Assembly (NCBI GenBank): GCA_903847585.1
Contig: CAINEC010000047.1
Span: 1-42,805, forward strand
Source: an uncultured Bacteroidota bacterium
GTDB lineage: Bacteria > Bacteroidota > Bacteroidia > AKYH767-A > OLB10
DNA length: 42,805 bases
Direction of reading: 5' to 3'
The position numbers and the translations under genes are program-made. Shown in pieces: positions 1 to 9,027 of the stretch. Below the pieces are notes generated by a model, which did no database searches, was not told where the DNA came from, and worked only from the letters and a program-made list of their open reading frames with translations. Each line of letters starts with the position of its first letter. The first letter of the stretch is position 1.

Positions 1-1209
1 ATCGATTTAATTGTAAACCCTCACGTGCGCGAAACATTTGTGAAGCGTTCGAAGTTGGTGAATAGCATGCGCTCATTTTTAAATGAGAAAGGATATTTAG
101 AAGTAGAAACTCCTATTCTTCAACCTTTGTATGGTGGTGCTGCTGCGCGTCCGTTTAAAACACATCATAATACACTCGACATGACGCTTTACTTACGTAT
201 TGCGAATGAGCTTTATTTGAAGCGTTTGATTGTTGGTGGTTACGATGGTGTATTTGAGTTTGCAAAAGATTTCCGCAACGAAGGAATGTCGCGTTTTCAT
301 AATCCAGAATTTACGCAAATGGAATTGTATGTTGCGTACAAAGATTATAACTGGATGATGGAAACAGTGGAAGCGATGGTTGAAAAAATTGCTTTAGACT
401 TACACGGAAAAACAGAAGTACAAGTTGGAGAGCACATGATTAATTTCGCACGCCCTTGGAAACGTTTTACCATGTATGAAGCGATTCAACATTTTACGGG
501 TGTAGATATTTCTGAGATGAATGAAGACGAAATGCGTGAAGCTGCGAAGAAGTTAGGTGTTGAAGTAGATGCTTCATTAGGTCGTGGAAAAATTATCGAT
601 GAGTTATTTGGTGAGTTCTGCGAGCCGAAATTAATTCAGCCAACATTCATTACGGATTATCCAGTGGAGATGAGTCCGCTGGCGAAGAAGCACCGTAGCA
701 AAGAAGGGCTAGTAGAGCGCTTTGAAGCGATTTGTAATGGTAAAGAAATTTGCAATGCTTACTCTGAGTTAAATGATCCTATTGATCAACGTAAGCGTTT
801 TGAAGAGCAATTAGAGTTAGGTAAGCGTGGTGATGAAGAGGCAATGATGTTGGATGAAGATTTCCTTCGTGCGATTGAATTCGGGATGCCTCCTACATCT
901 GGATTAGGAATTGGTATTGATCGTTTATCGATGATCATGACGAACTCTCCTTCTATTCAAGATGTATTGTTCTTCCCTCAGATGCGCCCTGAATTAACAG
1001 GAGCAGGAGTGGTGAAAGAAGAAGCAGTATTAGATGGTGTTCCTTCTCCATGGGACGAGGTCTTGATGAAAATGGGCATCACAACGAGCCAGCAATTAAA
1101 AACAATGAACCCTAATAAGTTGTTTAACGACTTAGGCGGAATGCGAAAAAAACTTAAAATAGAATCATCCCTTCCTTCTTTAGATGATGTGAAGAGTTGG
1201 ATGTCGTAA
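1..1209 (+). CDS. lysS: Lysine--tRNA ligase, class II (3' part; start lies outside the window)
   Basis: Charges tRNA-Lys with lysine in the cytoplasm. The reading frame is open from base 1, and the GTG at 25 is an internal valine codon, so the N-terminal OB-fold anticodon-binding domain lies upstream of the window. The class II catalytic core is intact: motif 1 around the ETPILQP segment, motif 2 as FRNEG followed by HNPEFTQ, and motif 3 as [11 protein letters not shown]. After motif 3 there are about 70 extra residues (from roughly base 990) with a helical look, including [12 protein letters not shown]. That C-terminal extension is usual for Bacteroidota LysRS and absent from the E. coli enzyme. 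An intrinsic terminator follows five bases after the stop. The identity is secure; only the N-terminal part is missing. Confidence 0.97.
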   Translation: MDLIVNPHVRETFVKRSKLVNSMRSFLNEKGYLEVETPILQPLYGGAAARPFKTHHNTLDMTLYLRIANELYLKRLIVGGYDGVFEFAKDFRNEGMSRFHNPEFTQMELYVAYKDYNWMMETVEAMVEKIALDLHGKTEVQVGEHMINFARPWKRFTMYEAIQHFTGVDISEMNEDEMREAAKKLGVEVDASLGRGKIIDELFGEFCEPKLIQPTFITDYPVEMSPLAKKHRSKEGLVERFEAICNGKEICNAYSELNDPIDQRKRFEEQLELGKRGDEEAMMLDEDFLRAIEFGMPPTSGLGIGIDRLSMIMTNSPSIQDVLFFPQMRPELTGAGVVKEEAVLDGVPSPWDEVLMKMGITTSQQLKTMNPNKLFNDLGGMRKKLKIESSLPSLDDVKSWMS

Positions 1210-1213
1210 TAAG

Positions 1214-1239
1214 AAAGGCCGGGTAATTCCGGTCTTTTT
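1214..1239 (+). terminator. Intrinsic terminator after lysS
   Basis: A 9-bp stem (1214-1222 with 1229-1237, one G-U pair) encloses the six-base loop GTAATT, and the 3' arm runs into a T-tract. It sits between the lysS stop and the next ATG at 1247, so the downstream peptidase should need its own promoter or read-through. Confidence 0.85.
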
Positions 1240-1246
1240 AATTAAA

Positions 1247-2935
1247 ATGAAAATTATGAAAAAAAGAATTTTATTACTGATTGCTGTTGCAGCGTTTACA
1301 TTAACTAACGGTTATGCACAGCTGAACGAAGCAAAGGTTACTCCGAATCTTAAAAAGCATATTACAACATTAGCTTCGGATGAATATGGTGGACGAGAGC
1401 CTGGAACAAAAGGCGAAGTATTAGCTTATACGTATATCAGTAAGCAGTTTAAAGAAATTGGCCTGAAAGAGAAAGGTACAAATGGCTACTTGCAGGAATT
1501 TAAGTTTGTGAAATCGGTAAGTATGGATGCATCCTGCGCTATGAAGATTAACAATCAAGCAGTGAAGGCGAATGATGAATTCTTTTTACTTCCCTACTCG
1601 AATGACACAACTATGAGTGGTGTCACAAAGTATTTTAACTACGGAATTATTTCGCCAAAAAATAATTACAACGATTATTCAGAGTTGCAATCAACAGATC
1701 GATTGCCTTTTATTCTCGTAATGGAATACGGCACTCCTGATCATGCTGGTCCGCATAGTAAGTACAGTGAGGATGCTGATATTCGCACACGTATTGATAA
1801 TGCTATTAAGTTTGGTGCAACGGGAGTAATCTTTATCAATAGCAATAAAGATGAACAAGATCCTGAAATCGATTTTAGTAAACGCATTACCGTGAGTACC
1901 ATTCCAGTGGCTTTTGTGAAAGGAGCAATGGCTACTGAATTGAAGAACCAAAGTTGTAATGTAACTATGACAACCAAATTGTATAAAGAGGAAGTTAGCG
2001 GACATAACATTATTGGATTCATTGATAATAAAGCAGAATATACGGTGGTTATTGGTGCCCATTACGATCACTTAGGCCTGGGCGGACATGAATCGCTTTA
2101 TCGCGGAGAGCCTGCAGTGCATAATGGTGCCGATGATAATGCAAGTGGTACGGCAGCATTGATCGAGTTAGCGCGTTTTTTAAAAGCAAACGGACCAAAG
2201 GGCAACAACTATTTAATCATGGCTTATTCAGGAGAGGAAAAAGGATTGTTAGGCTCTGGTTATTTTGTAAAGAATCCTACGTTATCACTTAGCAAAATGA
2301 ATTACATGCTAAACATGGACATGGTAGGTCGTTTGAAAAAAGAGGATCCGACTGTTTTGATCAATGGTGTAGGTACTTCGGATGCTTGGAAAATTACAAT
2401 GAACTATATCAAGGTGGATAGTTTAAAAGCGAAGACAACTGAATCAGGTGTTGGCCCTTCGGATCATACTTCGTTTTACTTAAAAGATATTCCTGTATTG
2501 CATTTTTTCAGTGGGACACATAACGATTATCATAAACCAAGTGACGATGAAAATTTAATCAACTATCCTGGTGAAGTTGCTATTATGAATTACATCGTTC
2601 AATTAGTGCAACGATTAGATGATAAAGGAAAATTAAATTTCATCAAGACAAAAGAAGAGACGAATGAAGATGCTCCTCGCTTTAAAGTAACCTTAGGTGT
2701 TGTTCCTGATTATGCATTTGATGGAGCAGGAATGCGCATTGATGGTGTAAGCGAAAATAAGCCCGCAGCAAAAGCAGGATTAAAAGCAGGAGATATTGTA
2801 ACGCAGATTGGAGAAGAGAAAGTGGTGGATATGATGAGTTACATGAAAGCGCTCGGTAAATTTTCAAAAGGCGATGTTGTTCCTGTGAAGATTTTGAGAG
2901 AGAAAGTGGAGATGGTGGTGAGTGTTACTTTTTAA
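1247..2935 (+). CDS. Secreted M28 family zinc aminopeptidase with PA and PDZ domains
   Basis: Predicted exported di-zinc exopeptidase. A signal peptide covers residues 1 to about 25 (KKR, hydrophobic core, ending NGYAQ). A PA-type insert lies around residues 165-230 (GATGVIFINS region). The M28 metal site is complete: H272-Y-D274, D296/D297 in GADDNASG, E330/E331 in SGEEKG, D358 in NMDMVG, and a histidine in the THNDYH segment (H425 or H429). A PDZ domain occupies roughly the last 90 residues (NKPAAKAGLKAGDIV). The start could be 1247 or the ATG at 1256; both keep the signal peptide. It has no T9SS tail, so it is probably periplasmic or outer-membrane associated. It lies between two strong terminators and is likely monocistronic. 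The natural substrate cannot be read from the sequence. Confidence 0.92.
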   Translation: MKIMKKRILLLIAVAAFTLTNGYAQLNEAKVTPNLKKHITTLASDEYGGREPGTKGEVLAYTYISKQFKEIGLKEKGTNGYLQEFKFVKSVSMDASCAMKINNQAVKANDEFFLLPYSNDTTMSGVTKYFNYGIISPKNNYNDYSELQSTDRLPFILVMEYGTPDHAGPHSKYSEDADIRTRIDNAIKFGATGVIFINSNKDEQDPEIDFSKRITVSTIPVAFVKGAMATELKNQSCNVTMTTKLYKEEVSGHNIIGFIDNKAEYTVVIGAHYDHLGLGGHESLYRGEPAVHNGADDNASGTAALIELARFLKANGPKGNNYLIMAYSGEEKGLLGSGYFVKNPTLSLSKMNYMLNMDMVGRLKKEDPTVLINGVGTSDAWKITMNYIKVDSLKAKTTESGVGPSDHTSFYLKDIPVLHFFSGTHNDYHKPSDDENLINYPGEVAIMNYIVQLVQRLDDKGKLNFIKTKEETNEDAPRFKVTLGVVPDYAFDGAGMRIDGVSENKPAAKAGLKAGDIVTQIGEEKVVDMMSYMKALGKFSKGDVVPVKILREKVEMVVSVTF

Positions 2936-2951
2936 AAATATTTTATTTTTT

Positions 2952-2986
2952 AAAAAAGGGAGAAATATAAATTTCTCCCTTTTTTT
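2952..2986 (+). terminator. Strong intrinsic terminator after the M28 peptidase
   Basis: A nearly perfect stem pairs the A-run plus GGGAGAAAT (2952-2966) with ATTTCTCCC plus the T-run (2971-2986) around the four-base loop ATAA. The stop codon is 17 bases upstream. Confidence 0.92.
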
Positions 2987-3029
2987 ATGAAGTGTTAGAA
3001 CACATTATTACTTTTCTTTATACTCAAGC

Positions 3030-3480
3030 CGTATAGGCTCCTACTTTTTTCTGTAGCAAAAAAAGTAGGCAAAAATGCCACCGCTGTAAAATAATTGCGG
3101 AGCTACCTTCATACGCAACGGAAATAATCGAACTCACCCTGTAGTAAAAATACACTACAGGTCTCAAACACCGCTTATTTCTTATCGTTGCTTATTCCGG
3201 TATCTAATTTCCGCAATTGTTTTAAGGCGGAATTTTGTTTTGTATATAACTTGAATATTAAAAAAATATTGGCCTCAGTTTATTCGGTTTTTAACGAAGG
3301 TAAAATTGCGTTAAACAAATTTAGAAGTTCCGAGCCTGTGAGGAAATCACTGAATTTGTAGCAATTTTATCGAGAAAAAAATTTGCCTGCAAAAGAATAA
3401 AGTGTTCCCGATAGTTATCGGGATTGAACTTTTTCTTTGGTTCTTTCATTTTGTGTCAAGACAAAAGAAAGAACTTCCCC
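3030..3480. repeat. Gene-free stretch built of successive inverted repeats (candidate dispersed intergenic element)
   Basis: The 695 bases from 2936 to 3630 hold no credible gene. Within them I see a chain of inverted repeats: 3040-3050/3059-3069; a nested set 3093-3101/3210-3218, 3115-3120/3186-3191 and 3138-3145/3154-3161; another nested set 3301-3309/3361-3369 with 3315-3321/3353-3359; then 3407-3413/3416-3422 (CCCGATA, spacer GT, TATCGGG); and 3440-3447 plus 3449-3454 pairing with 3461-3466 plus 3467-3474. From memory, the last two motifs resemble intergenic sequences that recur in other Bacteroidota genomes. I could not search to confirm this. No ORF or terminal repeat marks it as an insertion sequence. 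Confidence 0.6.
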
Positions 3481-3614
3481 AAATTTATCATAAATTTAGA
3501 ATTACAATAGAATGAATAATTGCATATTAAATTGTTATTCAAAATGCTCATTAATCCAATAAAATGTGTTATCATTTAAACTTCTCTTCAAGAGTATAAA
3601 ATATTTAATAATAC

Positions 3615-3622
3615 TAAATTTG
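3615..3622 (+). promoter_or_regulatory. Candidate Bacteroidota -7 box for the 175-residue protein
   Basis: TAAATTTG matches TAnnTTTG exactly. Its last base is eight bases before the ATG at 3631, so a start at the usual spacing would leave almost no 5' leader. I see no clear TTG -33 element at 17-19 bases upstream. Confidence 0.5.
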
Positions 3623-3630
3623 CAAACGAA

Positions 3631-4158
3631 ATGACCAACGAAGAAGTAGAAAAAATAATCAACGAAGTATTCCCAGGATTAACATTATACTATCGTGATG
3701 CGGATTTATCGAAGGAAGTAATTTCGAATTATCAATCGCGACAAATTATAATGGAACCAGCATTTGTTGATTGCTCGTATATGGGTGGATTCCCGACAGG
3801 AAATACGCGTTATTTAATTGCGAGTAATAAAGCTGCGGATTTAGGTCGTGTGCAACCGGAAGTTGCTAAATACGGAATGATGGTGTTAAATGCAGGTTCG
3901 TTTTTTAAGGTATTAGACATCTACGAAATTGACGGCTATACGCAGGTGTTACTCTTGCATATCCCGTCGCAGGCTGTCGACTTTTTCAAGATCACGAACT
4001 CCAACTTAGAACAAACGGTAATTGATAAATGTCGCGCGCTATTTGAAAAGCGCATGACCGATGCAATCATTCCTGAGCTCAAAGAAGAAGGTTGGAAGCA
4101 ACGAGTTGATTTCCCTGTGGGGATGAGCAAAGAAGGGAAATTGTATTTTCAGGAGTAA
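3631..4158 (+). CDS. Conserved-looking hypothetical protein, 175 residues
   Basis: I do not recognise a named family. The product is soluble-looking, with no signal peptide, membrane segment or repeats. It is mixed alpha/beta, with a helical N-terminus (NEEVEKIINEVF), a central hydrophobic strand region (YTQVLLLHIP) and a charged helical C-terminal third (CRALFEKRMTDAIIPELKEE). The ATG directly follows a good -7 box. It is alone on its strand between the inverted-repeat stretch and convergent nrdA. Base composition and codon use resemble the neighbours, so it looks like a real resident gene. Its function is unknown. Confidence 0.85.
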   Translation: MTNEEVEKIINEVFPGLTLYYRDADLSKEVISNYQSRQIIMEPAFVDCSYMGGFPTGNTRYLIASNKAADLGRVQPEVAKYGMMVLNAGSFFKVLDIYEIDGYTQVLLLHIPSQAVDFFKITNSNLEQTVIDKCRALFEKRMTDAIIPELKEEGWKQRVDFPVGMSKEGKLYFQE

Positions 4159-4175
4159 AATCAATTTGTATAATA

Positions 4176-4209
4176 ATAAAAAAGTCCCGAGCTAATTACA
4201 GTCGGGACT
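4176..4209 (-). terminator. Intrinsic terminator for nrdA
   Basis: AGTCCCGA (4183-4190) pairs perfectly with TCGGGACT (4202-4209) around an 11-base loop. Read on the minus strand the hairpin is followed by a run of six T, so it terminates nrdA. On the plus strand there is no T-tract, so it is a poorer terminator for the convergent 175-residue gene. Confidence 0.85.
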
Positions 4210-4237
4210 AGGTTGGTTTATGGTTAGATTGTATTTT

Positions 4238-6718
4238 TTATCCGCTGCAGCTAATGCATCCTTCTGGATTGTCTAATGAACAAGTGATTTGATCAGCAGC
4301 ACTTACGTAATCCGTTGTAAACTCTTCTTGTGAAGGTGCTGTTGAAGTTGTTGATGCAGTTGATGATGGTGTTGCCGCAACTGAACTTGTAGCTGTAACA
4401 ACCATTGCTTCTGTATTTACCGATGCTACTTCAGCAGCAACTGGCGCTGCTTCGTATTGCTTATCGACTGTAAACTTAATTGCTGATGCAGCAGGCTTTG
4501 TTCTTAAATAATACATACCTGTTTTTAGTCCGCGCTCCCAAGCATAGAAATGCATTGATGTTAATCGAGCGAAGTTCGGCTCAGCAATGAATAAATTCAA
4601 CGACTGACTTTGGCAGATATAAGCACCACGATCAGCAGCCATATCGATAACTGTACGTTGTTTGATTTCCCAAACTGTTTTGTACAATTCTTTAATGTCT
4701 TGAGGAATTTCAGGAATATGTTGAATTGAACCATTCGCTGCGATGATCTTATTCTTCATTGCATTATCCCATAATCCTAAACGTACTAAGTCCATTAATA
4801 AATGCTTGTTCACCACGATGAACTCACCGCTTAATACACGACGGTTATAGATATTCGTTGTATATGGTTCGAAACATTCGTTGTTTCCTAAGATTTGAGA
4901 AGTAGATGCAGTTGGCATTGGAGCAAGTAATAATGAATTACGCACACCATACTTTTTCACTTCTTCACGAAGTACATCCCACTCCCAACGATCTGTTGGT
5001 GTTACATTCCACATATCAAATTGGAAGATACCTTGAGAGATTGGTGAACCTTCATAAGTTGAATAAGTCCCTTCTATCTTCGCTAAATCTTTTGAAGCTG
5101 TCATTGCTGCATAGTAAATCGTTTCAAAAATTTCACGATTTAATGTTCTTGCTTCTTCACTTTCAAAAGGATAACGCATCATGATAAACGCATCTGCTAA
5201 TCCTTGCACACCTAATCCGATAGGACGGTGACGCATATTACTATTACGAGCTTCAACAACTGGGTAATAGTTCTCATCGATGATACGATTTAAATTCTTC
5301 GTAGCAGTATAAGTAATTTCAAATAACTTTTGGTGATCAAACTTTCCGTTGATAACAAAACGCGGAAGCGCAATAGAAGCTAAGTTACAAACTGCAACTT
5401 CATCTGGTGCAGTATATTCAACAATCTCCGTACATAAGTTTGAACTCTTAATTGTACCTAAATTTTTCTGATTGCTCTTTTCGTTACAAGCATCCTTGTA
5501 TAACATATAAGGAGTACCCGTTTCAATTTGCGATTCTAGGATGGCTGTCCAAAGTTCACGAGCAGGAATTGTTTTTCTTGCACGTCCTTCTGATTCGTAA
5601 CGCGTATATAAAGCTTCGAACTCTGCTCCATAGCACTCATCTAATCCTGGCGCTTCATTCGGACAGAATAAACTCCATTGGTCTTCTGCCTTTACACGCT
5701 TCATGAATAAATCGCAAATCCAAAGTGCATAGAATAAATCACGAGCACGTAACTCTTCTTTACCGTGGTTTTTCTTTAACTCAAGGAATTCGAAAATATC
5801 TGCATGCCAAGGCTCTAGGTAAACTGCGAAAGAACCTTTACGCTTTCCACCACCTTGATCTACGTAACGAGCTGTATCATTGAACACGCGTAACATTGGA
5901 ACGATTCCATTACTTGTTCCGTTTGTTCCACGGATATAAGAACCTGTAGCACGGATATTATGTAAGCTTAGTCCGATACCACCAGCCGATTGAGAAATCT
6001 GCGCTGTTTGTTTTAATGTATTGTAGATTCCATCAATACTATCGTTTTGCATCTGTAATAAGAAGCAAGAACTTAATTGTGGTTTTGGAGTACCTGCATT
6101 AAATAAGGTAGGCGTTGCATGTGTAAACCAACGCTCGCTCATTAAGTTATAGGTATGGATAGCAGATTCTACATCTGATTTATGAATACCTACTGAAACG
6201 CGCATTAACATATGTTGCGGACGCTCCACTACTTTTCCGTTGATTCTTAATAAATACGATTTTTCTAAAGTCTTGAAACCGAAGTAATCATATCCAAAAT
6301 CACGGTCGTAAATGATACTTGAATCCAAAAGATCAGAATTGTTTTCAATTATCTGCATCACATCATCCGCGATTAATGAAGCATTCTTTCCAGTTTTTGG
6401 ATCGATGAAAGTATAAAGGTCACGCATTGTTTCCGTGAATCCTTTTTTAGTATTCTTATGTAAGTTGGATACCGCGATGCGCGATGCAAGTTGCGCAAAA
6501 TCAGGGTGACGCGTAGTTAAAGAGGCAGCAGTTTCAGCAGCAAGGTTATCTAGCTCAGTAGTGGTAACACCATTAAATACCCCTTCAATTACTTTTTGTG
6601 CAACTATTTGTGCACTAACATGGTCTGGCGAAAGACCATAGCAAAGTTTTTGAATGCGGGCAGTAATCTTGTCGAACTTTACTGTTTCCTGCTTACCATC
6701 TCTTTTAATTACGAACAT
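4238..6718 (-). CDS. nrdA: Ribonucleoside-diphosphate reductase, class I large (alpha) subunit
   Basis: Reduces ribonucleoside diphosphates to deoxyribonucleotides with an NrdB-type radical subunit. An ATP-cone allosteric domain occupies about residues 1-90 ([18 protein letters not shown]). The barrel carries the active-site cysteines: LSSCFLL near residue 215, NLCTEI near 430 (the N-x-C-x-E set) and VAVCNLAS about 20 residues later. The C-terminal thiol pair is EGCISC. At 826 residues it is longer than the E. coli protein (761), partly because of an Ala/Ser/Thr-rich linker of about 55 residues just before the C-terminal cysteine arm. No nrdB lies in the window: the upstream neighbour on the same strand is an unrelated hydrolase, 389 bases away. 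The upstream region is structured and contains a DnaA-box match (separate entries). Confidence 0.97.
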   Translation of the reverse strand: MFVIKRDGKQETVKFDKITARIQKLCYGLSPDHVSAQIVAQKVIEGVFNGVTTTELDNLAAETAASLTTRHPDFAQLASRIAVSNLHKNTKKGFTETMRDLYTFIDPKTGKNASLIADDVMQIIENNSDLLDSSIIYDRDFGYDYFGFKTLEKSYLLRINGKVVERPQHMLMRVSVGIHKSDVESAIHTYNLMSERWFTHATPTLFNAGTPKPQLSSCFLLQMQNDSIDGIYNTLKQTAQISQSAGGIGLSLHNIRATGSYIRGTNGTSNGIVPMLRVFNDTARYVDQGGGKRKGSFAVYLEPWHADIFEFLELKKNHGKEELRARDLFYALWICDLFMKRVKAEDQWSLFCPNEAPGLDECYGAEFEALYTRYESEGRARKTIPARELWTAILESQIETGTPYMLYKDACNEKSNQKNLGTIKSSNLCTEIVEYTAPDEVAVCNLASIALPRFVINGKFDHQKLFEITYTATKNLNRIIDENYYPVVEARNSNMRHRPIGLGVQGLADAFIMMRYPFESEEARTLNREIFETIYYAAMTASKDLAKIEGTYSTYEGSPISQGIFQFDMWNVTPTDRWEWDVLREEVKKYGVRNSLLLAPMPTASTSQILGNNECFEPYTTNIYNRRVLSGEFIVVNKHLLMDLVRLGLWDNAMKNKIIAANGSIQHIPEIPQDIKELYKTVWEIKQRTVIDMAADRGAYICQSQSLNLFIAEPNFARLTSMHFYAWERGLKTGMYYLRTKPAASAIKFTVDKQYEAAPVAAEVASVNTEAMVVTATSSVAATPSSTASTTSTAPSQEEFTTDYVSAADQITCSLDNPEGCISCSG

Positions 6719-6782
6719 ACGTTTAAAGCGTTTTTAGATTGTGGTTATTGTTATTTAACTAAACTCTTTTGTTTTTTCTGGA

Positions 6783-6832
6783 CTTAAAAGAGGCGACGAC
6801 TCCGCTGACAACTATTTATTGCCTTATTTAAG
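6783..6832 (-). promoter_or_regulatory. Second hairpin in the nrdA upstream region
   Basis: CTTAAA (6783-6788) pairs with TTTAAG (6827-6832). After a two-by-two internal loop, AGGC (6791-6794) pairs with GCCT (6821-6824). The enclosed segment is GC-rich compared with the surrounding sequence. It lies between the nested hairpin at 6842-6915 and the nrdA start. It is not followed by a T-tract, so it is not an ordinary terminator. Confidence 0.3.
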
Positions 6833-6841
6833 TACTCTAGA

Positions 6842-6915
6842 AACTGATTTGAGTTTGAAAACCAGCGCTTTCCCGTTTCCGGGTCCGACTGCTGTAGCCG
6901 GTTACAAATCAAGTT
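6842..6915 (-). promoter_or_regulatory. Candidate structured 5' leader RNA of nrdA
   Basis: Three nested helices are visible. Outer: AACTGATTTG (6842-6851) with CAAATC-A-AGTT (6905-6915), 10 bp with one bulged base. Middle: AACCAGC (6860-6866) with GCCGGTT (6897-6903), 7 bp. Inner: CCCG/CGGG (6872-6875 with 6880-6883). Read on the minus strand the middle helix is fully paired through one G-U, and the inner loop is GAAA, a GNRA tetraloop. Read on the plus strand these become an A-C mismatch and a TTTC loop. That asymmetry favours an RNA in the nrdA-sense direction. I do not recognise it as a known riboswitch. The whole 6719-7107 gap (389 bases) has no gene. Confidence 0.4.
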
Positions 6916-6942
6916 AAAGATATGCTCATTCCCAAGCCCTAT

Positions 6943-6951
6943 TTATCCACA
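6943..6951 (+). promoter_or_regulatory. Perfect DnaA-box match upstream of nrdA
   Basis: TTATCCACA fits the consensus TTATnCACA exactly. It lies about 225 bases upstream of the nrdA start. DnaA is known to bind boxes at the E. coli nrdAB promoter, so the position is suggestive. A single 9-mer can also occur by chance. Confidence 0.4.
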
Positions 6952-7107
6952 ATTGACTACATTTTTCAACAAAATAGCGGTTGCAAAATTTATTCGCGAA
7001 AAAGCTTTTTTACTTGAAAAATTATCTTATTTAGAAAAAAGAATTCGAATTTTTAACTATCCCTTTTGCCCTTTTTCCTTCGTATATCCTTAACGTTAGA
7101 AAGAAGA

Positions 7108-7947
7108 TTAAATTGCATTTTTTATTTCAAAAGCACAATCTTCTGCTGCTTCAAAAATTAAATCGTGCGCTACACCAGCAAATATTTTTTGCTTTACCGT
7201 TGGAAGTATTTTCTTTAATTCTTCTGCCACCGCCTGATACATCGGTGTACACTTTTCGCCAAGCAATATGGTAACAGGCATCGTTAATTTTTTTAGCGCT
7301 TCCGCGGATGCGATTGTTGCAGGTGCTTGCTGATACACTAAATGAAATAACGAACCAGCATTCGCAATCATATCTTTTTTTATTTCTTCCGGAAGTGTAT
7401 TAAATCCTTTACCACCGATTGCATAGTCTAATAAGGTCTTAACGGCCAATGCAGGATCGCCTGATTCAAACGTGGCTTTAATATTTTCAAAAGCATTTAT
7501 TCGGATGTTGATGATCTCTTGATAAACAGGATTATCATTCACCAACGAAGGCAAGGTTGCTTCTGCAAGAAATAAATGTTTTATCAGATGAGGTGCCAAC
7601 ACAGCAGCACTCGCTGCAACTAATCCGCCATATGAATGTCCTAATAATATTACATTCTTCAACTCCAACGCCTCCATGAATGCAACAAGGTCACGGGCAT
7701 GCGTATCCGCTCCATATACTCCTGAAGGATTCGGATGATTAGGTAAATGAAATCGCTGGGAAAAACTAATCACGCGAAAATCACGAATGAGATGATCACG
7801 TAAAAAGGCAACATGATTACAACTAGCTGCTGCACCATGCACAAATAAAAATGTTGGTGCACTGCGTCCATTAAGATCACTCAAAGGACCTGCATCAGAA
7901 TAATGCAGGATAGTATCATTAACAGCAATCGTTTTTAATCTCGACAT
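7108..7947 (-). CDS. Alpha/beta hydrolase
   Basis: Soluble serine hydrolase of the alpha/beta fold, 279 residues. The oxyanion HG motif is in FVHGAA (about 36-41), the nucleophile elbow is GHSYGG with S105, and the catalytic histidine is H261 in VAHDLIF. The acid is probably E231 in LLGEKC, where many relatives have Asp, so this assignment is tentative. There is no signal peptide. Its ATG overlaps the stop of the aldo/keto reductase by one base (TAATG), so the two are translationally coupled in one operon with the reductase first. The substrate cannot be inferred; esterase, lactonase or C-C hydrolase are all possible. I see no convincing terminator downstream. Confidence 0.88.
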   Translation of the reverse strand: MSRLKTIAVNDTILHYSDAGPLSDLNGRSAPTFLFVHGAAASCNHVAFLRDHLIRDFRVISFSQRFHLPNHPNPSGVYGADTHARDLVAFMEALELKNVILLGHSYGGLVAASAAVLAPHLIKHLFLAEATLPSLVNDNPVYQEIINIRINAFENIKATFESGDPALAVKTLLDYAIGGKGFNTLPEEIKKDMIANAGSLFHLVYQQAPATIASAEALKKLTMPVTILLGEKCTPMYQAVAEELKKILPTVKQKIFAGVAHDLIFEAAEDCAFEIKNAI

Positions 7948-8930
7948 TAAAAATCAGGTAATACAGGTTTGTTATTTAATACAAGGTCAACACTGTTCAT
8001 CACATCCGAAGTTAATAACGGCAAAGCGTCAATGGCTTTTAAATTTTCTTCCAATTGCGGAACCTTACTCGCACCTAAAATAACCGTACTTACATTCGGA
8101 TTTTTCAAGCACCATGCAATACCAAATACAGGAAGTGATACATTGATATCATCTGCAAATTTCTTGATTGCTTTTACTTTATCAATTCGCTCTTCCGTTA
8201 GATTTCTTTCTTTCAGCCATTCTAATCCTTCGATTGAAAGCCGTGTGTCAGTAGGATTATCAAACAAGTATTTTCCTGATAACACTCCACTCGCTAATGG
8301 CGACCAGATAGTAGTTGCTAATCCTTGATGCTTGAACAAATGCAAATAATCATCTTCCATTTTTTTACGCTCCAGCATATTGTACTGAGGCTGTTCCATT
8401 ACTGGAGGAATCAAATGATGACGAGCTGCTTCTAAATGCGCCTGTAAAATTTCTTGTGCACTCCACTCAGATGTTCCCCAATATAAAATTTTACCTTGTT
8501 GAATCAAGTGATTCATTGCTTGAACAGTTTCTAAAATCGGCGTTTGCTTATCAGGACGATGACAATAATATAAATCGATGTAATCCACTTGCAAACGTTT
8601 TAATGCTGCATCGCAACCTTCAATAATATGCTTACGACTTAATCCGCGTTGGTTGGGTTTATTCTCTTCAAATCCGAAGAACACCTTACTCGAAACCATG
8701 TATGAGCTACGCGTCCATTTTACTTTACTGAGAATATTTCCCATTACCTCTTCACTTTTTCCGCGAGCGTAAATTTCTGCGTTATCAAAAAAGTTAATGC
8801 CTGCATCATAGGCTTTAATCATCAATTCTTCTGCTGTTGTATCGGCTATTTGCTTTCCAAAAGTCAACCATGTTCCGAAAGAAAGCGCGCTTATTTGTAA
8901 TCCGGTGCTACCAAATTTTCTGTATTCCAT
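7947..8930 (-). CDS. Aldo/keto reductase, potassium-channel-beta/YghZ-like
   Basis: NAD(P)H-dependent oxidoreductase of the (beta/alpha)8 aldo/keto reductase superfamily, 327 residues. The full catalytic tetrad is visible: D49, Y54, K82 and H124 (FDNAEIY, SSKVFFG, YYCHRPD). The cofactor-binding end is present as GTSEWS and VILGASKVPQLEEN. The overall pattern (GTWLTFG near the start, YNMLERKKMEDDY in the middle) matches the channel-beta-subunit-like group, many of which are soluble enzymes of unknown physiological substrate in bacteria. It is the first gene of a two-gene operon with the coupled alpha/beta hydrolase. Confidence 0.92.
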   Translation of the reverse strand: MEYRKFGSTGLQISALSFGTWLTFGKQIADTTAEELMIKAYDAGINFFDNAEIYARGKSEEVMGNILSKVKWTRSSYMVSSKVFFGFEENKPNQRGLSRKHIIEGCDAALKRLQVDYIDLYYCHRPDKQTPILETVQAMNHLIQQGKILYWGTSEWSAQEILQAHLEAARHHLIPPVMEQPQYNMLERKKMEDDYLHLFKHQGLATTIWSPLASGVLSGKYLFDNPTDTRLSIEGLEWLKERNLTEERIDKVKAIKKFADDINVSLPVFGIAWCLKNPNVSTVILGASKVPQLEENLKAIDALPLLTSDVMNSVDLVLNNKPVLPDF

Positions 8931-9027
8931 GTTTTTAATATTTCAGGTGAAAGTACAACTTACAAACGATTAAATTTCGATTGTTTCAGTAGAAAATGAT
9001 AGTTGATTTTATTTCAGATAAATAAAT

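Noticed and set aside
25-1209. lysS starting at the GTG at position 25
   Set aside because: The frame is open to base 1 and the N-terminal OB-fold domain is missing, so the GTG is internal and the gene is cut by the window edge.
3030-3480. Insertion sequence or transposon remnant
   Set aside because: There is no transposase fragment, no matching terminal inverted repeats at the outer ends and no target-site duplication.
4906-6787. Several plus-strand ORFs of 60-90 residues across nrdA
   Set aside because: They are antisense shadows of a highly conserved gene, with no motifs or promoters of their own.
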